Positions 18,189-26,744 of a stretch of 64,000 bases of DNA are shown piece after piece. This DNA comes from JBBROS01 sp963792675. Lineage in GTDB: Bacteria; Pseudomonadota; Alphaproteobacteria; Acetobacterales; Acetobacteraceae. Where the stretch lies: positions 558,001-622,000 of the forward strand of contig CAWBWT010000002.1 of assembly GCA_963792675.1 (NCBI GenBank), read 5' to 3'. Every line of letters starts with the position of its first letter. The first letter of the stretch is position 1. Both the position numbers and the translations under genes were made by a program. Under the pieces are notes generated by a model. It did no database searches. It was not told the origin of the DNA and saw only the letters and a list, made by a program, of their open reading frames with translations.

Positions 18189-19112
18189 ATGGCCCATTCG
18201 CCGACCCACCGCGGCGTCTACCCCGTCGTCCCGACCACGTTCAGCCAAGCCGGCGACCTCGACCTCGACAGCCAGCTTCGCTGCATCGACTTCATGATCG
18301 ACGCCGGATCCAACGGCCTCTGCATCCTGGCGAACTTCTCCGAGCAGTTCGTGCTTTCGGACGCTGAACGGGAAACGTTGACCGACGCCATCCTGCGTCA
18401 CGTCGCCGGCCGTGTTCCGGTCATTGTGACCACTACGCATTTTTCGTCCCGCGTCTGCGCCGAGCGGAGCCGGCGCGCCGAGGAACTCGGCGCGGCGATG
18501 GTGATGGTGATGCCGCCCTATCACGGCGCCACCATCCGGCTTGGTGAGCCGGCTATCCGGGCCTTCTACCAAACGGTTTCCGACGCCGTCGGCATCCCGA
18601 TCATGATCCAGGACGCGCCCGTTGCCGGAACGCCGCTTTCTGCCGAGTTCTTGGCCCTGCTGGCACGCGAGATCGAGCACGTCGCCTATTTCAAAATCGA
18701 GACCCCAGGTGCGGCCGGTAAGCTGCGCGACCTCATCCGCGTGGGTGGGGAGGCGGTCGAAGGTCCATGGGACGGCGAGGAGGCCATCACGCTGCTGGCT
18801 GATCTCGAGGCCGGCGCCACGGGCAGCATGACCGGTGGCGGCTATCCCGACGGCCTCGCACCGATCGTGGCCGATTGGCTCGCCGGGCGGCACGAAGCGG
18901 CCCGACTCGGCTACGAGCGCTGGCTGCCGCTGATCAACTTCGAGAACCGGCAGGGCGGCCTGCTCGCATGCAAGGCGCTGATGCAGGAAGGGGGCGTGAT
19001 CGCCTGCGAAGCGCCCCGAGCGCCGATCGCGCCGATGCATCCGGCTACCCGCGCCGGGTTGCTGGCGGTCGCCCGCCGTCTCGATCCCATGGTGCTGCGG
19101 TGGGGCCGGTAG
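18189..19112 (+). CDS. DapA-family (dihydrodipicolinate synthase-like) lyase with altered Tyr motif
   Basis: 307 residues; AAGGAG at 18176-18181 is 7 nt before the ATG at 18189, so the in-frame TTG at 18183 is rejected. VYPVVPTTFS at the N-terminus and the Schiff-base Lys169 in VAYFKIETP identify the class I aldolase family (DapA/NanA/KdgA). The usual YNxP motif carrying the proton-relay Tyr is replaced by MIQDAPV (about 139-145), so the reaction is unlikely to be standard DHDPS. It may act on a 2-oxo sugar acid. The gene is followed by a dienelactone hydrolase and sugar-acid genes. Confidence 0.85.
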   Translation: MAHSPTHRGVYPVVPTTFSQAGDLDLDSQLRCIDFMIDAGSNGLCILANFSEQFVLSDAERETLTDAILRHVAGRVPVIVTTTHFSSRVCAERSRRAEELGAAMVMVMPPYHGATIRLGEPAIRAFYQTVSDAVGIPIMIQDAPVAGTPLSAEFLALLAREIEHVAYFKIETPGAAGKLRDLIRVGGEAVEGPWDGEEAITLLADLEAGATGSMTGGGYPDGLAPIVADWLAGRHEAARLGYERWLPLINFENRQGGLLACKALMQEGGVIACEAPRAPIAPMHPATRAGLLAVARRLDPMVLRWGR

Positions 19113-19203
19113 CGACCGGTTCCCACCCCCGTCCCAGGCTCGTCATTTGCCGGGCCGGGCACGATGTGGTGAATGCCGCCTGTCACGAGCCGGGAGTTGC
19201 GCG

Positions 19204-19923
19204 GTGAACAACGAGACCCTGACCTACCAAGCCGACGGCCTCACGATGAAGAGCCAGCTGTTTTTTGAGCCGGGCGGCGGCAAGCGGCCGGGCGTGCTGG
19301 TGTTTCCCGAGGCGTTCGGGCTGAGCGAGCACGCGATCGGCAAGGCGCAGCGTTTGGCCACGATGGGCTACGTGGCGCTGGCCTGCGACCTGCACGGCGA
19401 CGCCAAGATCGAGGACGACCTGCAGGCTGCGATGGCGCTGTTGAAGCCGATGTTCGACGACCCGTCCAAGACAAGGGCGCGGGCGCGGGCGGGGCTGCAG
19501 GCGCTGACTGCCCGGGCCGAGGTGGACGCGGCGCGGATGGCGGCGATCGGCTTTTGCTTCGGCGGCACCATGGCGCTCGAATTGGCGCGCGGCGGGGCCG
19601 AGTTGCGCGCCGTGGCGGGGTTCCATAGCGGCCTCGGCACGGTGTCGCCCGCCGATCCGGAGACCAAGTTCCACCCCCGCGTGCTGGTCTGCATTGGCGC
19701 CGACGATCCGATGATCCCGGCGCCGCAGCGGGCCACCTTCGAGGGCGAGATGCGGACCGCCAAGGTCGATTGGCAGATGCACCTCTACGGCGACACCGTG
19801 CACAGCTTCACCAACCCGCACGCGGCCAAGCGCGGCATGCCTGAGGCGATCCGCTACAGCGCGGAAGCGGACAAGCGGTCCTGGCTGGCGATGACGGCGC
19901 TGTTCGAGGAGGCGTTTGTTTAG
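19204..19923 (+). CDS. Dienelactone hydrolase family protein
   Basis: 239 residues from GTG 19204 (VNNETLTYQADGL); an ATG-like upstream extension would be rich in Arg and Cys and unlike the family. The alpha/beta-hydrolase nucleophile is Cys118 in GFCFGGTMA, the Asp lies in CIGADDPMIP and the His in GDTVHSFTNP, the Cys-Asp-His triad of carboxymethylenebutenolidases. It would hydrolyse a lactone or ester. Short spacings suggest cotranscription with flanking genes, but the substrate is unknown. Confidence 0.88.
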   Translation: MNNETLTYQADGLTMKSQLFFEPGGGKRPGVLVFPEAFGLSEHAIGKAQRLATMGYVALACDLHGDAKIEDDLQAAMALLKPMFDDPSKTRARARAGLQALTARAEVDAARMAAIGFCFGGTMALELARGGAELRAVAGFHSGLGTVSPADPETKFHPRVLVCIGADDPMIPAPQRATFEGEMRTAKVDWQMHLYGDTVHSFTNPHAAKRGMPEAIRYSAEADKRSWLAMTALFEEAFV

Positions 19924-20017
19924 CCGCTTCGGGGTGCGGCCACTGCCGGAGCCTCGGCTTGCCGCGGCCCCTGCACGGGCCTAGCCTTTTCCGGCAACAG
20001 AGAAGGAAACGCCGGGT

Positions 20018-20776
20018 ATGGCAAACAAGCTGAAGACGTCCTGGGCCGCCGGGAAGGCCACCGTAAATGGATGGCTGGCCATCCCGAGCGGCTTCGCCGC
20101 GGAAACGATGGCGCAGGGCGGCTTCGACAGCCTGACGGTCGACCTGCAGCATGGCGTGCAGGACTACCTGTCGATGGTGGCCTGCTTCCAGGCGATCCAG
20201 TCGCATCCGGTGCTGCCGATGGTGCGGGTGCCGTGGAACGAGCCGGGCATCATCGGCAAGGTGCTCGACGCCGGCGCCTATGGCGTGATCTGCCCGATGA
20301 TCAACACTCCCGAGGAGGCGAGCGCGCTCGTCAGCTACTTGCGCTACCCGCCGGCGGGCAAGCGGTCCAACGGGCCGATCCGGGCGGCGATCTACGGTGA
20401 AGCCGGCAGCTACCAGAAGACCGCCAATGACGAGATCCTGTGCATGCCGATGATCGAGACGCAGCAGGCGATCGACAACCTCGACGCGATCCTCGACGTG
20501 CCCGGCATCGACGCCGTCTATATCGGGCCGAGCGACCTGTCGTTCAGCCGCGGCGGCGTCCCGGCGCTGGACCAGGAGGGGCAGGAGGCGATCGACACCT
20601 ATCAGCAGATCCTCGATGCGACCAAGAAGCGCGGCCAGTTCGCCGGCATCCACACGGGAAAGCCCGACTACGCCGCCCGCATGATCAAGATGGGCTTCAA
20701 CATGGTCACCTTGAGCAACGACAGCGGCATCCTGCTCAACGCCGCCCGGGCCGCGGTGCAGGTGGCGCGCGGCTGA
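20018..20776 (+). CDS. HpcH/HpaI family aldolase (2-keto-3-deoxy sugar-acid aldolase, GarL-like)
   Basis: 252 residues; GAGAAGGAAA precedes the ATG. DLQHGVQDY, the Arg in PMVRVPWNEPG, ICPMINTPEEA (metal Glu region) and YIGPSDLSFSRGG fit the class II pyruvate-dependent aldolases. Members cleave 2-keto-3-deoxy-glucarate, rhamnonate or 4-hydroxy-2-oxo-heptanedioate to pyruvate plus an aldehyde. Its stop overlaps the start of a GarD/UxaA-like dehydratase by one base; dehydratase then aldolase is the galactarate/glucarate order of reactions, so 2-keto-3-deoxy-glucarate is a favoured substrate (inference). Confidence 0.88.
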   Translation: MANKLKTSWAAGKATVNGWLAIPSGFAAETMAQGGFDSLTVDLQHGVQDYLSMVACFQAIQSHPVLPMVRVPWNEPGIIGKVLDAGAYGVICPMINTPEEASALVSYLRYPPAGKRSNGPIRAAIYGEAGSYQKTANDEILCMPMIETQQAIDNLDAILDVPGIDAVYIGPSDLSFSRGGVPALDQEGQEAIDTYQQILDATKKRGQFAGIHTGKPDYAARMIKMGFNMVTLSNDSGILLNAARAAVQVARG

Positions 20777-22293
20777 TGAGCGCGCTGATCCGACTGCACG
20801 CCGACGACGCTGTGCTGATCGCCCGCTCCACCCTGGTCGAAGGGGTGGAGGTGGCGCCGGGCGTGCGGACGACCGAGCGTATTCCGGCCGGCCACAAGGT
20901 TGCTGTGCAGCCGGTGGCGGTGGGCGAGCCGGTGCGGCGCTACGGTCAGATCATCGGTTTCGCCACCCAGCCGATCGAGCCCGGGCAGCACGTGCACGTG
21001 CACAACATCGCCATGGGCGACTTTGCCAAGGACTATGCCTGGTCGGTCGATGCGCGCCCCACCGCCATGGCCAACGAGCGCCGCACCTTCCTGGGGTTCA
21101 AGCGCCCGGACGGCCGGGTCGCGACGCGCAACTACATCGGCATCCTGACCAGCGTGAACTGCTCGGCGCACACCGCCGGACTGATCGCCGACCAGTTCAA
21201 GCGCAACCCCTTTTCCAGGCACGACCCGCTCGCCGACTACCCCAACGTCGACGGGGTTGTCGCGCTCACGCACAAGACCGGGTGCGGCATGACCGACGGA
21301 GAGCCGTTGCGGCTGCTGCGGCGCACCCTTGCGGGCTACGCGCGACACGTGAACTTCTCCCACATCATCGTCATCGGCCTAGGCTGCGAGGTGAACCAGA
21401 TTGGCGGGCTGATCGAGGAGCAGGCGCTCGCCGGCCGGGTGCGGAACATGGACATCCAGACCATGGGCGGCATCCGCAAGACGGTCGAGGCCGGAGTTGC
21501 CTTCGTGCGCGAGGTGTTGGCCGAGTCGAACGCCGTCAGCCGCGAGCCGGCACCGTTGTCCGAACTGACTGTCGCGCTGCAATGCGGCGGCAGCGACGGT
21601 TACTCCGGGGTGTCGGCCAACCCGGCGCTCGGAGCGGCGAGCGACCTGGTTGTCCGGCACGGCGGTGCCGTGATCCTTTCGGAGACGCCGGAAACTTACG
21701 GGGCCGAGCACTTGCTCACCCGGCGCGCGGTAAACCAGGACGTGGGCGAAAAGCTCGTGGGCCTGATGCGCTGGTGGGAAGCCTATTGCGAGCGCGAAGG
21801 CGCCGAGATGAACGCCAATCCGAGCCCGGGCAACAAGGCCGGCGGGCTCACGACCATCCTCGAGAAGTCGCTCGGCGCCATGGCCAAGGCCGGCAGCACG
21901 AATCTGGTCGACGTCGTTCGCTACGCCGAGCCGGTGACCGCCCGAGGCTTCGTGTTCATGGACACGCCCGGCTATGACCCGGTCGCCGCCACCGGCCAGG
22001 TTGCCGGCGGTGCCAACCTCGTATGCTTCACGACCGGGCGCGGCAGCGTGTTCGGCTGCAAGCCGTCACCATCGATCAAGCTCGCAACCAACACGCCCAT
22101 GTTCGAGCGCATGGAAGACGACATGGACATCAATTGCGGCACCATCCTTGACGGCGCGGAGACGGTGGAGGAGTGCGGTGCCCGCATCTTCGACCACATC
22201 GTCCGGGTGGCAAGCGGCGAGCGGACCAAAAGCGAAAGCTTCGATGCCGGACAGGCAGAGTTCGCACCTTGGGTGATCGGCGCAACGATGTAG
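20776..22293 (+). CDS. UxaA/GarD-family sugar-acid dehydratase (altronate/galactarate dehydratase-like)
   Basis: 505 residues from ATG 20776, overlapping the aldolase stop (TGATG). An N-terminal SAF-like domain (IPAGHKVAVQPVAVGEPVRRYGQIIG) is followed by the large dehydratase domain with GRVATRNYIGI, HKTGCGMTDGEPL, IGLGCEVNQI, LQCGGSDGYSG and MNANPSPGNKAGGLTTILEK. The Cys residues in TGCG, LGCE and QCGG are expected metal ligands. It dehydrates an aldaric or aldonic acid to a 2-keto-3-deoxy acid, which the adjacent aldolase could cleave. Exact sugar acid not resolved. Confidence 0.9.
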   Translation: MSALIRLHADDAVLIARSTLVEGVEVAPGVRTTERIPAGHKVAVQPVAVGEPVRRYGQIIGFATQPIEPGQHVHVHNIAMGDFAKDYAWSVDARPTAMANERRTFLGFKRPDGRVATRNYIGILTSVNCSAHTAGLIADQFKRNPFSRHDPLADYPNVDGVVALTHKTGCGMTDGEPLRLLRRTLAGYARHVNFSHIIVIGLGCEVNQIGGLIEEQALAGRVRNMDIQTMGGIRKTVEAGVAFVREVLAESNAVSREPAPLSELTVALQCGGSDGYSGVSANPALGAASDLVVRHGGAVILSETPETYGAEHLLTRRAVNQDVGEKLVGLMRWWEAYCEREGAEMNANPSPGNKAGGLTTILEKSLGAMAKAGSTNLVDVVRYAEPVTARGFVFMDTPGYDPVAATGQVAGGANLVCFTTGRGSVFGCKPSPSIKLATNTPMFERMEDDMDINCGTILDGAETVEECGARIFDHIVRVASGERTKSESFDAGQAEFAPWVIGATM

Positions 22294-22319
22294 GGCGGCC
22301 ATCCCGGCTGGCACCGACG

Positions 22320-23216
22320 ATGACGGGACCGGCGGGCTGGACTGAACGGGAAGTCACCGTCGAGAATGGCGGGGTCTTGCACGGCACTTTGACCCTGCCG
22401 GGCGACGACAATCCCGTACCCGGCGTGCTGATCGTCGCGGGGTCGGGCCCGGTGGACCGGGATGGCAATCTCCCCAACGTACGGAACGACGGCCTGCGCC
22501 TGTTGGCGCGAGGGCTTGCCGAGCGAGGCATTGCCTCGTTGCGAGCCGATAAACGGGCCATCGGGGCGAGCCAATGGGACGGCCTCCAGGAAGCGCAGCT
22601 GCGGTTCGGCGACTACGTGCGCGATGCGGTCGCGTGGGCGGAGGTCCTGCGGTCCGAGCCGCGCGTCGGCCGGCTGTTTTTGCTGGGCCATAGCGAGGGT
22701 GCGCTGGTGGTGACCCTGGCGGCCCGCCCGGCCGGGGTGGACGGGCTCGTGTTGGTCGCCGGCGCCGGCACGCCGGCCGCGGCGCAGATGGAGCGGCAGT
22801 TCTCAGCCGGCGGCCTGCCGGACGAACTGCGGGCCGATCTGCATCGCGTGCTTGCATCCCTGGCCGCCGGCCAAGCCGTGCACGACGTCCCGGCCCCGCT
22901 CGCGACGATGTTCAGGCCGAGCGTGCAGCCTTACCTGATGAGCTGGTTGCCGCTTGATCCGGCAGTCGCGGTGTCGCGCGTCGCGGTTCCGGTGCTGGTG
23001 GTGCAGGGGACCACCGACATTCAAGTCGGCACCGCCGACGCCCGAATTCTTGCGGCGGCCCGGGCGGGGGCCGAGCTGGCCTTGCTGGAGGGGATGAACC
23101 ACGTGCTGCGGCGGGCGCCGCTGGACCGAGCCGCCAACGTGGCCACCTACCGCGATCCCGGCCTGCCGCTGCACCGAGAGCTGCTGCCGGCCGTGGCGGC
23201 GTTCATCCTGAGATAG
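22320..23216 (+). CDS. Alpha/beta hydrolase
   Basis: 298 residues from ATG 22320, 26 nt after the dehydratase stop; upstream open frame is shadow. VLIVAGSGPVDRDGN holds the oxyanion region, the nucleophile elbow is LLGHSEGALV (Ser about residue 124), the acid lies in VVQGTTDIQV and the His in EGMNHVLRRA. This is the esterase/acyl-hydrolase type often annotated as a dienelactone-hydrolase-like or YqiA-type protein. No signal peptide, so cytoplasmic. Substrate unknown; last gene of the sugar-acid group. Confidence 0.85.
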   Translation: MTGPAGWTEREVTVENGGVLHGTLTLPGDDNPVPGVLIVAGSGPVDRDGNLPNVRNDGLRLLARGLAERGIASLRADKRAIGASQWDGLQEAQLRFGDYVRDAVAWAEVLRSEPRVGRLFLLGHSEGALVVTLAARPAGVDGLVLVAGAGTPAAAQMERQFSAGGLPDELRADLHRVLASLAAGQAVHDVPAPLATMFRPSVQPYLMSWLPLDPAVAVSRVAVPVLVVQGTTDIQVGTADARILAAARAGAELALLEGMNHVLRRAPLDRAANVATYRDPGLPLHRELLPAVAAFILR

Positions 23217-23281
23217 AACCTGCAAGTACGGGTGGCGTTCCCGCTCCAATGTGACGCCGGGGATCGTATGCCAGGGATAGT

Positions 23282-23848
23282 ATGACAGAGCTCGGACGCG
23301 ACGCGAGCGACCCGATGGTGCCGCCGCCACGAGCGGCCACGATGAGCACGGCGCTCAGCCGCAACATCGACGCCCTGGTGGAGCGTCGCCGCAACGAGGC
23401 CGCCGCTGCGACCCGTGAGGAGAAGATCGCGCAAGCCATCACCGGCTTCACTGGCAGCATGCGCTTCGTTTACCTGCATGTGGTGATCTACGGCGCATGG
23501 ATCGCAGCCAACCTGGGCGTGATCCCCGGGGTTCCGAAATTCGACCCGTCCTTCGTGATCCTGGCGATGGAAGCCTCAGTGGAGGCCATCTTCCTGTCGA
23601 CCTTCGTGCTGATCAGCCAGAACCGCACCTCGGCCGCGGCCGACAAGCGGGCTGACTTGGACCTGCAGATCAACCTGCTCACCGAGCACGAGCTGACCAA
23701 GGTGATGGACATCGTCAGCCGGATGGCCGCGCACCTCGATGTTCCGCTCGTTGACGCCAAGGAGGCCGAGGAGATCGAAGAGATCAAGAAGGACGTCGCT
23801 CCGGAAGCAGTCCTGGACGAGCTGGACGCGCGTCAATCCGATAACTGA
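23282..23848 (+). CDS. DUF1003 membrane protein
   Basis: 188 residues. The central region has two hydrophobic segments (FVYLHVVIYGAWIAANLGVI and VILAMEASVEAIFLSTFVLI) followed by SQNRTSAAADKRADLDLQIN and LLTEHELTKVM, the conserved DUF1003 block. The C-terminus is acidic and Lys/Glu-rich (EAEEIEEIKKDV). The protein is predicted to sit in the inner membrane with a cytoplasmic coiled tail. Function of the family is unknown. It stands alone between the hydrolase and a secreted-protein gene. Confidence 0.88.
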   Translation: MTELGRDASDPMVPPPRAATMSTALSRNIDALVERRRNEAAAATREEKIAQAITGFTGSMRFVYLHVVIYGAWIAANLGVIPGVPKFDPSFVILAMEASVEAIFLSTFVLISQNRTSAAADKRADLDLQINLLTEHELTKVMDIVSRMAAHLDVPLVDAKEAEEIEEIKKDVAPEAVLDELDARQSDN

Positions 23849-23937
23849 CCTCCGCCGCTTGTCCTACCGACCGTCCTTCTCGCCAAGCTCGTTGAAAGTG
23901 GGTTAGCGTTCCGGCCAATCGGAACAGGGAGGTCACG

Positions 23938-25368
23938 ATGCGGAAACTCGCCGGACTCGTCGCGGTCGCCGCGTGCCTGGCATGGCCGGTGCTGGCGCAG
24001 CCGCATGTCGGCGACCCGCCCGCGTCGTCGAACATGACCCTGGTCGGCTACAACGACCTGCAAGCCCGGTCGGCTTACCAACCGACCATCCATCAGCAGG
24101 GCAATCGCTGGATCGCCTATATCGGCCACCACGGCGGCACCGACGACATCCCCAATCCGGTCAATCCGATGACGGGAAAGGCGGAACCGAACGGCACGTC
24201 CATCGTGGACGTCACCGACCCGGCCAACCCCCGCTACCTGAAGCACATCCCAGGCCAGCCCGGCACCTACGAGGGCGGCGGCGGTCAGATGGCTCGGGTC
24301 TGCGACGGGCGCCAGTTACCGCACGGCGATCCGTCGGCCGTTTACCTGCTGCGCACCTTCGGCAGCGAGGCGCACGAGATCTGGAACGTCGCCGATCCGG
24401 CCAACCCGGTCCTGCTGACCCGGATCGCCGGGCTCAAGGATACCCATAAGAGCTGGTGGGAGTGCGGCACCGGCATCGCCTATCTCGTTTCCGGCGCGCC
24501 GGATTGGCGGACGCGGCGCATGACCCAGGTCTACGACCTCGGCGACCCGGCGCATCCCGTGAAGATACGGGACTTCGGCTTGCCGGGTCAGGAGCCTGGC
24601 TCGACCGGGGCGGTGCCCACCGAACTGCATGGCATGATCTCAACCGGACCCGAGGGTAACCGAATCTATTTCGGCTACGGCACCAACAAAGGCGGCATCC
24701 TGCAGATCATCGACCGCGACAAGCTGATCCATGGCCCGGCGGCGCCGACGCCGGAGAACCTGCGCGCGCCGGAGGTCGGCCGGCTGACGATGACGTCCAG
24801 CAACGGCGCCCATACAACTTTCCCGATGCTGCAGATGCCGATCCCGGAGTTCACCAACGACAAGGAGGGCAGCAAGCGGGACATTGTCATGATCGTGGAC
24901 GAGGCGATCGCCAACGAATGCAACGAGCCGCGGCAGATGGTGTGGTTCGCCGACATCTCGATCGAGAACCGGCCGATGATGATCTCGAACTACACCGCAC
25001 CCGAGCGTAGCGGTAACTTCTGCGAACGCGGCGGCCGGTTCGGCTCGCATTCCGCCAACGAGAGCATGGACCCGGTGTTCTACAAGAAGATGGCGTTCAT
25101 CTCCTTTTTCAACGCCGGCGTGCGGGCGCTCGACATCCGCGATCCCTACAGCCCGAAGGAGGTCGGCTACTTCATCCCGGCGATCACCGAGGCGACCGAC
25201 AAGCGTTGCGTGACGGTCGATGACAAGCCGCGCTGCAAGGTGGCGATCCAGACCAACAACGTCGAGACGGATGCGCGCGGCTACATCTACATTGTCGATC
25301 GGGCGAACACCGGACTGCATATCCTTCAGCTGACCGGTCCGGCGCGTGCGGTGGCCGGACTGCCGTGA
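23938..25368 (+). CDS. LVIVD-repeat exported protein
   Basis: 476 residues; a Sec signal peptide (RKLAGLVAVAACLAWPVLAQ) precedes GDPPASSNMTLVGYND. The body has recurring beta-propeller-like units of the type TSIVDVTDPANPRYL, HEIWNVADPANPVLL, TQVYDLGDPAHPVKI and VRALDIRDPYSPKEV, matching LVIVD repeats. It is predicted to be periplasmic or secreted. The next gene overlaps its stop by 4 nt and encodes a small exported protein, so the two probably act together. Function of the family is not established. Confidence 0.88.
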   Translation: MRKLAGLVAVAACLAWPVLAQPHVGDPPASSNMTLVGYNDLQARSAYQPTIHQQGNRWIAYIGHHGGTDDIPNPVNPMTGKAEPNGTSIVDVTDPANPRYLKHIPGQPGTYEGGGGQMARVCDGRQLPHGDPSAVYLLRTFGSEAHEIWNVADPANPVLLTRIAGLKDTHKSWWECGTGIAYLVSGAPDWRTRRMTQVYDLGDPAHPVKIRDFGLPGQEPGSTGAVPTELHGMISTGPEGNRIYFGYGTNKGGILQIIDRDKLIHGPAAPTPENLRAPEVGRLTMTSSNGAHTTFPMLQMPIPEFTNDKEGSKRDIVMIVDEAIANECNEPRQMVWFADISIENRPMMISNYTAPERSGNFCERGGRFGSHSANESMDPVFYKKMAFISFFNAGVRALDIRDPYSPKEVGYFIPAITEATDKRCVTVDDKPRCKVAIQTNNVETDARGYIYIVDRANTGLHILQLTGPARAVAGLP

Positions 25369-25910
25369 CGCGGTCGCGCTTCATCGTGCTCGGCGTGGTT
25401 GCGGCGGCGGCCTCGGCCGGCACGGTTGCAGCGATGCGGAGCAACTCGGAGGGCGGGGCCTGGCACGAGATGGCCTGGCCGTTTCCCCGCGACGGCTGGG
25501 CCGCCGGGCGCGCGTTCCGGTGCGACGGCGCCGCTTGCGGGGGCGCAATGGAACTGTATGTCCGGCCCAAGATCGGCTTCTGCAACTGCGCCACCGGGGT
25601 CACGGATGACGCCGAGGTGGACCGGGTGAGCGACCTCGACATGATCGGCGCCGACTACGTTCCGCAAGCGGCCGGCGAGCCGATGCAGATCGGCGAGCTG
25701 CGCGGCCGGATGCGTTCCTACCAGCTGACGACGCCGAACGGGCAAGTGCGTCCCGCGACCGGGTACGCCTTGTCCTCGAAGTGTGACCTCGTCGCGGTTG
25801 CGACGATCGGCCCGGCGGCCAATACGCCTGCAGCGCGGCGGGGCGTGACGGCGCTCCTGGAGTCGAGCGGCGTTTCGGGCTGGATCCGGCAGAAGCTCGG
25901 CCGAGGATAG
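25365..25910 (+). CDS. Exported Cys-containing protein of unknown function, coupled to the LVIVD protein
   Basis: 181 residues starting with the GTG at 25365 that overlaps the upstream TGA (GTGA). An N-terminal hydrophobic segment (FIVLGVVAAAASAGTVAAM) suggests export or anchoring. Four Cys lie in two pairs, FRCDGAACGG and GFCNCATG, around residues 52-76, followed by DDAEVDRVSDLDMIG; a fifth Cys is in SSKCDLVAV. The pairs could form disulfides or bind metal. I do not recognise the family. The strict overlap with the LVIVD-repeat gene suggests a joint role in the cell envelope. Confidence 0.7.
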   Translation: MTRSRFIVLGVVAAAASAGTVAAMRSNSEGGAWHEMAWPFPRDGWAAGRAFRCDGAACGGAMELYVRPKIGFCNCATGVTDDAEVDRVSDLDMIGADYVPQAAGEPMQIGELRGRMRSYQLTTPNGQVRPATGYALSSKCDLVAVATIGPAANTPAARRGVTALLESSGVSGWIRQKLGRG

Positions 25911-26030
25911 GACCTGGCCCGCCGCCGCGGCGCAATCGTTGCACACCGACGCCCTTGCGTTTCCCGAACGGGTTTGGGACGAGTAGCCGGTAGCAAGCCG
26001 GACGGCGGCGGGCTGGGTCGAGGGGCGAAC

Positions 26031-26744
26031 ATGGCAGATCTGACGCGCCGCGGCACCGAGCCCGAGCTGATGGATTCCGGCCTCCTCGATCAGGCCGAGT
26101 ACGCCCGCTGCCTCGCCGACCTCGAAGCGGTCAACCGTGTCACTCTCACCCATTGGCCAACGATCGGCTGGCTGCAGGCGGCGACGCGCGGTTTCCCGTC
26201 CGGCGCCGATGTGTCGGTGCTCGACGTCGCCTGCGGCCATGGCGACCTGCTGCGCGCCATCCATGCCTGGGCGACACGGCGTGGGTTCAATCCGGTGCTG
26301 GCCGGCATCGACCTCAACCCCGGCAGCGCCGTCGCCGCCCGGGCGGCGACACCGGCCGGCCAGGCGATCACCTGGCATACCGGCGACGTGTTCGCCTATG
26401 CCCCGGATCCGGCGCCCGCCTTCATCGTCAGCTCGCAGTTCACGCATCATCTGGACGACGATCAGGTGGTCGCGTTCCTGCGCTGGCTGGAGCAGCACGC
26501 CGGTCGCGGCTGGTTCGTCGCCGACCTGCACCGCAATGTCGTCCCGTATTACGGCTTCCGTCTGCTCGCCCGCCTGATGCGCTGGCACCCCATCGTGCGG
26601 ATCGACGGCACCATCTCGATCGCGCGCAGCTTTCGACGCGCCGACTGGCGGCGGTTGATCGCTGCCGCCGGCGTCCCGGCCTCGGTGCACTGGCATCCGA
26701 TGTATCGCTTCTGCGTCGGCCGCTTGCGCAGCCCGGCGGCGTGA
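26031..26744 (+). CDS. Class I SAM-dependent methyltransferase
   Basis: 237 residues from ATG 26031 (AGGGGCGAAC before it). SAM motif I is VLDVACGHGDLLRAI (about residue 65), motif II is GIDLNPGSA and the post-motif region is FIVSSQFTHHLDDDQVV. The C-terminal part is rich in aromatic residues and Arg. Proteins of this layout (HHLDDD motif) are often found with polyketide or quinone-like biosynthesis genes in other bacteria. Here only a second methyltransferase, overlapping by one base, accompanies it. Substrate unknown. Confidence 0.85.
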   Translation: MADLTRRGTEPELMDSGLLDQAEYARCLADLEAVNRVTLTHWPTIGWLQAATRGFPSGADVSVLDVACGHGDLLRAIHAWATRRGFNPVLAGIDLNPGSAVAARAATPAGQAITWHTGDVFAYAPDPAPAFIVSSQFTHHLDDDQVVAFLRWLEQHAGRGWFVADLHRNVVPYYGFRLLARLMRWHPIVRIDGTISIARSFRRADWRRLIAAAGVPASVHWHPMYRFCVGRLRSPAA

